A DNA stretch of 64,000 nt from Batillaria attramentaria (Eukaryota > Mollusca > Gastropoda > Batillariidae): positions 175,001-239,000 of the forward strand of contig JACVVK020000226.1 of NCBI GenBank assembly GCA_018292915.2. Reading direction: 5' to 3'. Of this stretch, positions 23,667-34,022 are shown piece after piece. The translations under genes and the position numbers were made by a program. How positions within the stretch are numbered: the stretch's first letter is position 1; the number at the start of each line of letters is the position of its first letter. The notes under the pieces are model-generated. The model did not search any database. It was not told the DNA's origin and saw nothing but the letters and a program-made list of their open reading frames with translations.

Positions 23667-24263
23667 TATTCCCGAGCGCAGACGCTGTATTCAGGACGTG
23701 GGATACGTAAACCTATGTTTTTAGGCCTCGGGGATCACTTTGCACAAAAACATTCTGACAAAAGTTTGGTATCGTTTCTTTTGGACACTAGTTTATATAT
23801 ATATATAGGGGAAGTAAGTAAAGCTGAGAGCGCTCCCTAGATCTAGGAGGTGTGTGCTTTGTATGCCATTGGACAAGTCCGCCTTGCCCTATATTGGCTA
23901 CAAGCCACAATGGGAGGGATGGGGGGACCCACCATCCTACCGCTGAAACGTCTAACAGATCTTCCCCTACTTTCAAATTGACCTGATTGAGCGCATGTTT
24001 TCGGCTTTAGTAACGCCTTTGTTCCTATTATATATATATATATATATATCACAGTGAATTTGTGTAATCAGGGATTTCAGTAACTAAAATTTTCAGTAAG
24101 TTCATGTAATTACTGTTTCACTCGGGGATTTCATGAAGTCCCTAAAATTTCCAGGGATTTCATGGAAATCCCTGATTTCAAGGGCCAGGGATTTCAGGAA
24201 ATCACTGATCCATAGATCCATAGTAGCCGAACACAGGGGCGCATCCCGTTCAACTCATCTTTT

Positions 24264-24294
<31 letters not shown>

Positions 24295-24330
24295 TTTTTT
24301 TTTTTGGGGGGAGGAGGGGTAAAGAAAGTA
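23667..24330. other. Unassigned sequence with short palindromes
   Basis: (TA)n tracts at 23798-23807 and 24030-24049. A cluster of GGGATTTCA/TGAAATCCC palindromic words lies at 24074-24206 and (TTTA)n at 24266-24297. No gene. Confidence 0.5.
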
Positions 24331-24625
24331 AACACATAGAGGTACATCTCGAACAACTCAAACATTTGAGATTATCCCAGTGAAAATGATAAATACATGC
24401 AAGTGTATCTGACGGAACTCTACATATAAGATAGCCATAGTATAAAACAAAACATACAAGTTCTCACAGTAGAAGATACAAAATAAATAAAAAATGCAAG
24501 TACATTTCGCGCAACCAATATGTATGTATGTAAGATAGTTACAGTAAAAGAAAAAAAATGTGCAAGTTCATTTCACGCAACTCACACGTGTACGATAGCC
24601 ATAGTTTAAAAAAAAAAAAAAAAAC
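24330..24625. repeat. Degenerate tandem repeat with AAGTNCATTTCNCGCAA words
   Basis: Blocks of about 70-100 bp, each with a CAAGT(A/T)CAT core, then a CGCAACTC-like word, then GATAG(C/T)CATAGT and an A-rich stretch, recur near 24400, 24500 and 24570. A stray unit lies at about 25890-25940. Confidence 0.55.
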
Positions 24626-24819
24626 AAGGAGGAACGGCCCCGTCCTACAAAGTTGTTTCTCCAAATTTCATTTTATTTTGTCTGTTTTGTTGTTATTGTT
24701 GCCGGTTCTCCCCTCTCCAAGTTCTACCAATGACACTAGATCCTCTACGACCTCGACCGATTAGTCACGTGACTGGGGGTGGGGCCGGGTGGGGGGAGAG
24801 AGAGAGACAGAGATCGTCT

Positions 24820-25112
24820 GAGGAAGCTTGTTTATGTCTTGTGATTTCCCTGTTGGCTTTGTGGCTTCCCCGATTGAATTATTTTTCACACGAAATCTGG
24901 AAGATCTAGAGGGCTGGTGAAATGTCGGAGGCAGTGACGATACTTGCTTATTTTGTCTGTGAACTAAGCGTTTTGACGTCAGCTTCACACTGGTGGTATG
25001 ACAGATGATGCTTGTGCATGTCTTGTAATTTCCCTGTTGCTTTTGTGACTTCCATGGCTGAATTAATTTTTACATAAAATCTGGAAGATCTAGAGGGCTG
25101 GTGAAACATGGA
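24820..25112. repeat. Two tandem units of about 185 bp
   Basis: TGTCTTGTGATTTCCCTGTT (24834) and its diverged copy (25019) begin two units. Both end in AAATCTGGAAGATCTAGAGG followed by GCTGGTGAAA. Moderate divergence; no coding content. Confidence 0.8.
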
Positions 25113-25649
25113 CTACAATACCTTGGATTGTACTTATGAAATCGAAAATTTGGAACTCTTGTGACGGTGATTCTCGCAGAAACTTGAAAAAGTTATGTTT
25201 ATCTAAAAGTTCAGTTATTCTAAATGCTAAAGCTATAATGGTGCAGTAGTTCCTGCCATATGTGCAGTTGTCACACTAGACAAAAACGCCGGGATGATAA
25301 GTAATTTGCAGTAGTCTTTTCATAGATATTTGATCTTATGTGCAAACCACCCCTACCTCGGAAATATTTTTTTTTACACAAAACCAGTCAGAGCTACAGA
25401 GCTGTAGCATGAATACAGGCAGTGTAATTGGGTGAACTTCCAAAGTCTAGAAAATGAAGGAATTTGAACAACTTTTTCGAAAAAATTCGTAACATGACCG
25501 AATTTTTAAAATCTGCGATAACTCTGATGAAAATGCGGCAGGCTAAAAATCGTGAAAGGTAGCTCTGGAGAAGGTGATTTCCCATTTTCAGTATCTCAAA
25601 GTGAAAAGGCCTCCATCGAGGTGGTTTAGGAGATAGCCATCATTACATC

Positions 25650-25694
<45 letters not shown>
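25650..25694. repeat. (CA)n microsatellite
   Basis: Pure CA dinucleotides. Confidence 0.95.
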
Positions 25695-25697
<3 letters not shown>

Positions 25698-26200
25698 TCT
25701 CACAACTCCCGCCAAAAAGAACGCAGCAGCATAGTGTGCACGTCAAGTGTCTATGACGCAGGTTTCGTTACGTCACTATGTGCGTGAAAGTATGTATTGT
25801 GTGGAGAAACGTCACAGTCTTGCTTTGTATCACTGAAACTTGCTGCTGCGCGCAGCAAAATCTGCCCCGTCTCATAACTTTAAAAAATGATAAAACAAGC
25901 AAGTATATTTCGCGCAGCTCATACATGTAACATGTCACAGTAAAACCCATCTTCGAAAACCACTGATGCATTGGCGTAGGACTTTGGGGGGGGGGGGGGG
26001 TATCTGTTCGACCCACAGACCTATAGATCTATACGTCGATGATCGGGTGATACAATTAAACACTCTCTGGGGCACAGAGTCTTTCAGTGGAAAGTACCTC
26101 TGTGCACAGTGGGGAAATGGCGCTCACTGCGCTACCGTGACGGGCCTAAATTGTCTCGGTGCTCTCAAACACAAGGTCGCGCACTATGTCATCCTTGACC

Positions 26201-26266
26201 CATCCCCGTACCGGGGGCCGAATCGTTAACACTAGTGTTAACGATTCGGCCCCCGGTACGGGGATG
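26201..26266. repeat. 66-bp perfect palindrome
   Basis: Every base of 26201-26233 pairs with 26234-26266. The centre is CACTAGTG and the outer word CATCCCCGTACCGGGGGCC. It lies exactly at the outer edge of the left arm of the long inverted-repeat structure that starts at 26264. Confidence 0.9.
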
Positions 26267-26952
26267 TCCTTGCCCAGAGGGATCCTCAATGGCGCAAGTG
26301 ATGGCAACTAACACATATCTACAGGAGTCAGCCGGGCGCTGATTGGCTGACCCTATGACCTACTACTTCCTGTCAATCAATGTCATTGTGGTTTCTGTCG
26401 TCTGCTACTTCCAGTTCGCTACAGATGGAATTTCGTGCACATACTTATTCAGCTGTTCCATTCAGTAGTCATTTGAGGGCAAGTTGTGGGGGGGGGGGGG
26501 GGGCAAAGCCTGTCGTAATGATAATGTAGCAGAATACTGTCCACTTCCTTGGTTATAGCATCTCCCAGGCATTTCTGTCCAACTAGTCTGCTATAATATG
26601 ACAGCCACGGCACGGGATGCTAACTTGGCAGGGGCCTGTTGGGTATCTTGTTGTTGTTGGGGTTTTTTTTTTTTGGGGGGGGGGGTGGAGGGGGGGGGCA
26701 CAGTTGATTGAGTGAATATGTGCAGGGTGCACTTGACCATGAACCATACCCGACTGATGTGACCAGGTGGACAGTTGTAAAGTAGTTTTGTGTGTTTGTA
26801 ATTTTAGTATGTGCAGCATAAGACTTTGTCAGTCCTCAATGCATTTTCCCTTACCTCTATGATCTATCTCTATTAAACTGTTGGTGTACACTTGAATAGA
26901 AATTAAGGAAACAAACAAATAATCAACAAACAAAGCCCTGTGTCATAATCAT

Positions 26953-26955
<3 letters not shown>

Positions 26956-27005
<50 letters not shown>

Positions 27006-27078
27006 TTATTATTGTATTATTTTTAACTTTACAAATAACGTTGACTTGACCTGTGCTAGCGGCAAGTTGCACTGATCC

Positions 27079-27138
<60 letters not shown>
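26956..27138. repeat. Paired (CA)n microsatellites
   Basis: (CA)n at 26956-27003 and 27083-27138 flank a 79-bp unique spacer. The inverted arm has a single (GT)n at 33660-33720 instead. Confidence 0.95.
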
Positions 27139-27139
<1 letters not shown>

Positions 27140-27290
27140 AATTTTCATGTGCACTGTAACCAGGTTTATAATGTTCTGTGATTTGAGAAAGAGACATTCC
27201 ATCTTTTCCTTTCATCATATGGAAGAACACAAATTACATGCTTGAAAATTATCAGTCACCCTTCTCTGTCAAATGTACATGTAGATATAT

Positions 27291-27916
27291 AAGAGGGCAA
27301 CAGTACAATGATTCTGTAAAACAAACCAAATTATTTACTAATGTAGCGTAAGTACATGACATAAGAAAAAATCTGCCAATAGCTATCACAGACTTAGGAC
27401 AAAGCCAACAAATGGCAGGATACCACTCCTTCATTCTGCATCTCAGCATGAAGAAGTGCTTGCTGTACATGAGGCCATTTACTTTATTCTTTATCCTGCC
27501 ATTGAAGCAATCTCACTCTGTCTATATTAAAAAAATAAGTGTCAAATTCCATGGCCTTCCATAGCCCTTACTTGAATTACATGTTGCTTATGCTACTAGC
27601 TACACGGCTAGTACATGTAGTGAATTTCAGCAAAGTAATAATAAAGCAGTGAGCTGTATGCTTGCTGAATATTACAACTGGCAGAGATCTATAGGAAGGC
27701 ACGACCACGGCTTGCTTTACTGCAATTTTGTAGGGTCAACAAAGTGCATGCAAAGTGCGTCATCTATCACTTAATGATTGCAGGGCATTCCAAGCCGTAA
27801 CAAGTGATATTTATACAGGCTCTTGCATACTTGAATCTCATCCTGGGCATATGGCATGATAGTCCTTTGTTGGCTCCCTTGTGTAACAATGGGAGTCTAT
27901 GTATTAACCCTCCGTC

Positions 27917-27977
<61 letters not shown>

Positions 27978-28047
27978 TATGTCATGTACTTACGCTACAT
28001 TAGTAAATAATTTGGTTTGTTTTACAGAATCATTGTACTGTTGCCCT

Positions 28048-28050
<3 letters not shown>
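27291..28050. mobile_element. 760-bp DNA element with identical 80-bp TIRs
   Basis: 27291-27370 and 27971-28050 are perfect reverse complements; the outer end is AAGAGGGCAACAGTACAATG. It lies in a (TA)n tract, with TATAT on both sides. The inverted arm of the surrounding structure has only uninterrupted (TA)n at the equivalent place (33471-33514), a natural empty site. The interior contains (GT)n (27920-27970) and no coding frame. It is non-autonomous and apparently young because the TIRs are identical. Confidence 0.8.
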
Positions 28051-28084
<34 letters not shown>

Positions 28085-28239
28085 GCATGGCTCAGAAATG
28101 GCGTAGAACGCCCGATCGTTGCACTAGCAGACTTTGAGTGGAAATAAAAATACCTTAGAATGGTAATTTTTTTTAATGTAAGGGCACCAGTGTTTAGCAG
28201 ATATATGAAACTCTGGCTCCTAAACTTTTCTCGTCGGAA

Positions 28240-28810
28240 TATTGTAAATAAATCGGTGCAATTGCACTTTTCCCGCATTTTCGGCGCCGCCGCTGAGCGC
28301 GATTTTTGTGACACGGTTTTTGGTCCTTCACAGTGATCAAGAATAACTTCAAAAAGAAAGTGCCCACCGCTTGATAATCCAGTACAGTAAACTTGGAAGT
28401 GGTCCGTAGTCGGTTCCAAAACTTTCATTTTGAAATTTACCGCTTACTATGCGAGCCACGTTGGATTTTCGTGACCAGGAATGTACGTAAGCCATTGCTG
28501 TAAAAAAATAGCCGCGGCGGAATAATCGTTACCGGCCGGAAATAATAAACACAACAACAACAAAAAGTTGTGCATTTTTTTATTAAATTCACGCCAGTTT
28601 TTAACCATAAAGCGATAGCATTCGTCAGATACTCATACCGTCGAAAATATGCGATATCGGTCGCGCTCCGAGTTTCGTTGTGAACGGCGTGTTACGTACT
28701 ACTTTTTTACTTGCGCAGTGGCGCGAATCGGCTGACTTTCGTTTCGCTCGCAGCACCATGTGCGATTCATTCTGGCCAGATTTGTCTTTGTGTGGAATCG
28801 GGAAACAGAA
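28240..28810 (+). promoter_or_regulatory. CpG-rich candidate promoter / 5' UTR
   Basis: CpG words such as GGCGCCGCCGCTGAGCGCG (28283) and GCCGCGGCGGAATAATCG (28511) and several CGGTCGCGC-type words contrast with AT-rich flanks. The stretch runs directly into an ATG followed after 28 nt by a strong splice donor. The promoter call is inferred from composition and position only. Confidence 0.3.
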
Positions 28811-28838
28811 TGTCGAAGAACAACGAAGAAAATGAAGG
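28811..28838 (+). CDS. Candidate first coding exon (28 nt)
   Basis: ATG in good context (CAGAATGTCG) opens nine codons, MSKNNEENE, plus one base, followed by a consensus donor GGTAAGTTTT at 28839. The single overhanging base matches the 3' exon at 35500, which begins with two bases completing a codon (G+AG, Glu). The intron would be 6.66 kb and contain the right arm of the inverted-repeat structure. Phase agreement has a one-in-three chance of being accidental. The exon could instead belong to the transposon relic at 31076-31482, though its phase does not fit that reading frame. Confidence 0.35.
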
Positions 28839-29803
28839 TAAGTTTTTGTTGTCAGTCCTGATCTGCTTGTTACGTACTTCGCAACAGCGTTTTTGACCTC
28901 ATGTTTCTTCGATTATAGCTTCTGTGCAATGTAGTTCACTGATCACGACGAAAGCAATCTTTGGGAAAATGTTTCGCCGAGACATCACTCCGTGTTTCCA
29001 CAGTTTTCACAGTGCGTATCTACAAGAAAAAAACATTTTATTGGACTGTCTGAGATGTTTTTGTAGTCAAGATAACGTACACAGCGCATTAACAGTTCTG
29101 TGAAAAATTACAGAATCTAGGGCGACGGGCTTGCGAAATAATTACGTTTGAAGTCAAATCGCTTGAATTTTACGGAATTCCATTTAGGTGATTGCAAAAT
29201 TTAGACTCCAATAATGGTGTCCGTTATCTCACAACAAAGAGTTGTACTCGTTTTCAGGCTTTCATGTTTACAGGTAGAGAAATAGCCCAGAATTGTGAAA
29301 GACATGAATTTGTTCACGTCTCACTCATTAATAGTTGCAAGGGATCATGTCCGATTGTGTTCACTATTATTGTGCGTGGTCAAGAATATATCGGCTGTAA
29401 TGGTCAAAGTTTGTAACTTCACTACAAATCTGTGGCTAACGCCTCATCATCAGCGTTGTGATGTTATGAACGTCGCATCAAACTATCAACTACGTTTCTA
29501 CACGTGAAATGCCTTTATGTGAGAGCATGACTGCTGCAGTTTTGGACAGTTTTGAAGAGGAGAAACTGTTTAAAGAATTAATTACTGTTTTTAACATGTC
29601 AGTCCTTAGCACGTAACATCACAACACAAACTTAAACAAAGTTGTGTTGTGATGTTATGAACAACACTTTTCATTGAAATGATTCTTTGCTGGTGAATTG
29701 GGTGTGCTTTATTGAGTTTAGTGATAAGCAGGGGTTTTTTGAAGCAGTTGGGGTTCTCTACATCAAGTCTGTGGGTTATTTTTAGAGAAGTAAATGTTGA
29801 TCA

Positions 29804-30840
29804 CTTCACAACAAAGCTTTTGGAGTGAGGTTATGAACTGACAGCAAATGTTTTTACTCAGGGTCATATTGTAGATTTAGGTTATGAGGATGATGCTTCA
29901 GTCATGATTCATACTTCCCCTCTTCTAATCATACATGCATTTTTGTGTGGTTTTGCACAAAATAGGTCTTTGTTAGTTCATAACTTCACAATAATGTATG
30001 ATCCATGGTCTGCCATTGTTTGTGTGAAGTTATGTACGTCTCTCATGAGTGTGCTGACCTGCAGTAAATGGACAATTTTGAAGAAACATAACTGGGTGCA
30101 GGTAACTTCAACTGTTGGAGTTCTGTGAGAGTAGATTAAAGAGGTTTATGCAGGTCTGTTGTTTAAATTTGACAAAATGTGAAAAGATGCAAGTGCAGTG
30201 TGTTGTGATGTTATGAACAGTTCAGTTACATACAGTAAACGCTGCTGTTGTACGGCATTAGGTCAGCGGTTGCATAATTTCACATTCACATCCTGTGTGA
30301 AGCATTAGGTTCTTGTCCTAGTCATTTTAACAGACTTTTCGGTGCCATTCTGCTGTTTGTAACTTCACAACAATCCTTTGGTGTGAGGTTATGGACTGAT
30401 AGCAAATATTTTCCCCTGATGGTCATACTGTAGATTTAGGTTATGAGAATGATGGTTCAGTCATGATTCATACTTCCCCTCTTCTATTCATACATGCATT
30501 TCTGTGTGGTTTTGCACAAAATAGGTCTTTGTTAGTTCATAACTTCACAACAATGTATGATCCATGGTCTGCCATTGTTTGTGTGAAGTTATGTCCATCT
30601 CTCACGAGTGTGCTGACCTGCAGTAAGATGACAATTTTGAAGAAACATAATTGGGTGCAGGTAACTTCAACTGTTGGAGTTCTGTGAGAGTAGATTAAAG
30701 AGGTTTATGCAGGTCTATTGTTTAAAATTGACAAAATGTGAAAAGATGCAAGTGCAGTGTGTCGTGATGTTATGAACAGTTCAGTTACATACAATAAACA
30801 CAGCTGTTGTAAGGCATTAGGTCAGCGGTTGCATAACATG
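29804..30840. repeat. Tandem duplication with 559-bp offset
   Basis: About 29804-30275 and 30363-30840 align with few differences. Shared landmarks are GTAGATTTAGGTTATGAG, CATGATTCATACTTCCCCTC and GAAGAAACATAA. The apparent pair of 74-aa frames is a by-product of this duplication. Confidence 0.9.
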
Positions 30841-31075
30841 GGGTTCATTGAACGAAGGTAACAGCTCTTTGCTTCTTAGAGGACCTACAGGACAGTCATT
30901 CTTTAAAATGTGCTACATGAAGTTGAACAAATAATAAAGGATGTTCATAACTGTTATTGGAAAAATGTCTCTTTCAAACAGATGAAGGATGGTGTTTGAT
31001 GTCTGATTTATCATAACATGAATTTATCTGCAATGTAGAAATAATGTCATTAACTTTATGACTGTCGATCTGCAG

Positions 31076-31482
31076 AGTGCCAGAAGTCGACGACTTTGTG
31101 GAAGCTGTTTTTTCAAGCAACCGAAAGAAGGGAGAAGCCGTCTACTACGCATAGGTTTGTGTCTCCAACGCACGGCATACAAATATCTTTAACCATTGTT
31201 GCAAAAGTCATGAGATGTCAAGACAAGTTTTTACATGATCCTGTTTATTTTAGTTTTTCTTGGCTTTAGCTGACGCTGGTCTCTCCATGTCAGAAATCTT
31301 ATAAGGTGATGTCTCCTGTGTCCAGGTGCTGGATGGTTCTGAGGTGAAGCTTCACTACATGCAAAGAAAGGGGGATGTATACACGTGGGCGGATGTGGCC
31401 TGGCATCCCACCGAGCAGATACAAGGAACTGTTGCTGCCCCTAAACTCATGCCAGGGCGCAAACTTGCATTTACTTTCAGTT
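31076..31482 (+). pseudogene. Two-exon relic of a transposon-type protein C-terminus
   Basis: Exon a (acceptor CTGCAG before 31076) encodes VPEVDDFVEAVFSSNRKKGE then AVYYA. Exon b (acceptor TGTCCAG before about 31324) encodes VLDGSEVKLHYMQRKGDVYT followed by WADVAWHPTEQI and a stop at 31480-31482. The exons agree in phase, and together they resemble the small C-terminal domain common in animal transposon-encoded or HTH-type proteins (D-F-V ... Y-x-K-V ... V-K-x-x-Y-M ... W-P-x-E-x-I). The final codon of exon a, at the splice junction, is TAG, so the joined frame is interrupted. Upstream exons were not found. The family name is uncertain. Confidence 0.45.
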
Positions 31483-31655
31483 AGGTCTGAAGACGTTTTC
31501 CGCTGAGCCATTAACAGCCCCATTGACCTCTGTGGTAGCCAGGCAGGTTTAGACTAGTTACCTGAAAACTACATGCAGTTTTTCACCTATGTGTCTGTGT
31601 TTGAATATCTTCTTAAAAGTTGTGGCATTTTGGAACAGTATTCTGTAGCTTGCTG

Positions 31656-31893
31656 TTATAGATCTATATGAAACTTGCTTAATAAAATCAACAAATCTAT
31701 AACTTTATCTGTTTTTACATAGTTCTGTTCCAAGGATAAGCAGAGTGGCTGTAAAAGCAAAACTATCACAATGAATGCACTCGAATGGTAGCCATAAATA
31801 ACCATCTGCACATAATATGGACAGTCCCAGAATAGGTGAACAATAGTTTCCTCTCCCAGACCACAAAATAAACACATGAACATGCTCTTTCAT
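31656..31893 (-). pseudogene. LINE reverse-transcriptase C-terminal zinc-knuckle relic
   Basis: The minus-strand frame contains CLFCGLGEETIVHLFWDC, a C-x2-C...H-x4-C pattern typical of the C-terminal zinc-binding region of some non-LTR retrotransposon proteins. It ends in a KVIDLLILLSKFHI-like tail. Nothing upstream in frame, so it is a 3' fragment. Confidence 0.5.
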
Positions 31894-33120
31894 GGTCAGC
31901 AGTGATGTAAATACTTACACTCAGGCATTATAAAACTGCTTCGTGTAAAAAAAAAAAAAAAAAAAAGAAGAAGAAAAGTGCACTATGTACACTTCCTACG
32001 TGCCAAATGGGGTTTTTCACTCCTAGAATATGTTCCCAGTATCTTATCAGCTCTAATGTCATAGTTTCTGTTTTGCCCACTGTTTCTCTTAATAAGAAAA
32101 AAAGCTGAAAGCCTACTGAGTAGCTTTATATGAATATAGTGCGTTTTGGGTGAAATTTGAAGTACTTAAGACAGTCGCAGATCTTTAGAGTTGAAAAAAT
32201 GTTGTGAAGTTATGTACAACATTTACCAGCTTGTCAACATGTCTTAGGAGGATTTACTTCAGAAGTAAAATAAAAGTTCCATACAATAAAAATGGTGATG
32301 TAGTATAAATGCTTTACTTTTTTAGTCAGAGAATGGTCTTAATGGAGCACACATTCTAAAAAAGCTGGCCATGTCACGTTGTGAAGTTATGTACATTTCC
32401 CCTCCTTGAGACTGTTTTTTCTTGTACTGGCTGAAATTGGGGGCGATTCATATTCTTAAAGGGCTTCAACTGCAGGGGTGTAATGTTCACTCACTTTTAC
32501 CACCTGTGATGCTCAACTACTGCTAAGAAAGGTTTGTTTTATTTGTGAAAACAGGAGAGAGACATCTCATTGTTGTGAAGTTATGTACTACGGTAACATT
32601 CCATATTTTTCCCCCATTGTTTTATGTTTTCTGGGGGCAATAGTGGCAACAGTGGATACCTGCTTTGTAGATAGTCTGCTGATTTGGTTTTTAAAGGTCA
32701 TTGTTAATCTCTTAATAAGTTTGTAAACAAATTTTAGCCTTGTGACGTTGTGAAGTTATGTACTGAAGTTCCCCTTTAGTTATTTTAGGCAAATGTATCA
32801 ATACCAAAACCTCTTTCATGGTCAGCAGTGATGTAAATACTTACACCTAGACATTTTAAAACTGCTTCATGTAAACAAAGTGCATTATGTACACTCACTA
32901 TGTGCCAAAAGGGGTTTTTCATTTCTAGAATGTGGTCCCAGTGTCGTATCAGCTCTAATGTCATAGTTTCTGTTTTGCCCGCTGTTTCTCTTAATAAGAA
33001 AAAAAGCTGAAAGCCTACTGATTAGCTTTATATGAATATTGTGTGTTTTGGATGAAATTTGAAGTACTTATGACAGTCGTAGATCTTCAGAGTTGAAAAA
33101 TGTTGTGAAGTTACGTACAT
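31884..33120. repeat. Direct duplication with about 920-bp offset
   Basis: 31895-32227 and about 32812-33118 align at high identity. Both start CTCTTTCATGGTCAGCAGTG and end in the 17-bp array motif. Between them lie three more motif copies. Confidence 0.85.
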
Positions 33121-33468
33121 TTTCTGCTTCTTAAAATATCTCGCTTCTTTGAAGTCCAAGAACAGTGTAACTATTTCAGTTAACACAACTGGTTTTTCTT
33201 TATAACAGGGTGCAATTTAAATGAATTTCTTTGTATCTCTTTCCAGTGAATGGGAGCAAGAAGTTCCTGTGATGTTGTGATGTTATGTACACAGTGATAG
33301 TGGTTGGCGTCATATTACACAAGTAATAAATGAGTGAATGACGCAAAAAATGGTTCAGATGATGTGTTTTTGTTTGAAGATGGTGTGCCCCAAGTCCAGT
33401 GTGTAAATTATGATTTTCTATTTTGCCTTAGTGTGTCACAACTTTTCAACACCATTTCTGAGCCATGC

Positions 33469-33470
<2 letters not shown>

Positions 33471-33517
<47 letters not shown>

Positions 33518-33657
33518 TGTACATTTGACAGAGAAGGGTGACTGATAATTTTCAAGCATGTAATTTGTGTTCTTCCATATGATGAAAGGAAAAGATGGAA
33601 TGTCTCTTTCTCAAATCACAGAACATTACAAACTTGGTTACAGTGCACATGAAAATT

Positions 33658-33722
<65 letters not shown>

Positions 33723-33968
33723 TGATTATGACACAGGGCTTTGTTTGTTGATTATTTGTTTGTTTCCTTAATTTCTATTCAAGTGTACACCAACAGTTTA
33801 ATAGAGATAGATCATAGAGGTAAGGGAAAATGCATTGAGGACTGACAAAGTCTTATGCTGCACATACTAAAATTACAAACACACAAAACTACTTTACAAC
33901 TGTCCACCTGGTCACATCAGTCGGGTATGGTTCATGGTCAAGTGCACCCTGCACATATTCACTCAATC

Positions 33969-34009
<41 letters not shown>
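33471..34009. repeat. (TA)n, (GT)n and C-run in the right arm
   Basis: (TA)n at 33471-33514, (GT)n at 33660-33720 and a run of more than 40 C at 33966-34009. Each has an inverted counterpart of different length in the left arm, as expected for simple sequence diverging fastest. Confidence 0.95.

Positions 34010-34022
<13 letters not shown>

Larger units (their letters stand above)
29223..33290. repeat. Array of a 17-bp motif at about 185-bp spacing
   Basis: Consensus GTTGTGAWGTTATGWAC. Plus-strand copies start near 29455, 29646, 29822, 30021, 30202, 30380, 30581, 30761, then 32211, 32378, 32572, 32747, 33102 and 33274. Minus-strand partners lie near 29223, 29410, 29610, 29797, 29976, 30354 and 30535, each 20-45 bp before a plus copy except the first. 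Spacing is 176-201 bp in the first block and 167-194 bp (once doubled) in the second. Sequences between motifs mostly do not align. Two larger duplications (559-bp and about 920-bp offsets) account for only some copies. Confidence 0.8.
28083..33470. mobile_element. Central 5.4-kb unit bounded by short TIRs in (TA)n
   Basis: GGGCATGGCTCAGAAATGG starts at 28083 and, inverted, ends at 33470. Pairing continues as YGTWGAA for 27 bp in total. Both ends abut (TA)n. Inside are a CpG-rich stretch (28240-28810), a motif array and a broken two-exon coding relic (31076-31482). The TIRs may instead simply be the inner ends of the 1-kb arms. Confidence 0.5.

Noticed and set aside
31299..31523. 74-aa minus-strand frame
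   Set aside because: The plus strand of the same bases encodes the domain-like exon VLDGSEVKLHYMQRKG with a proper acceptor; the minus frame is its shadow.
29223..33290. CRISPR-like reading of the regularly spaced 17-bp motif
   Set aside because: Spacing is about 185 bp, the repeat is diverged and occurs on both strands, no cas-like genes exist and the genome is animal.
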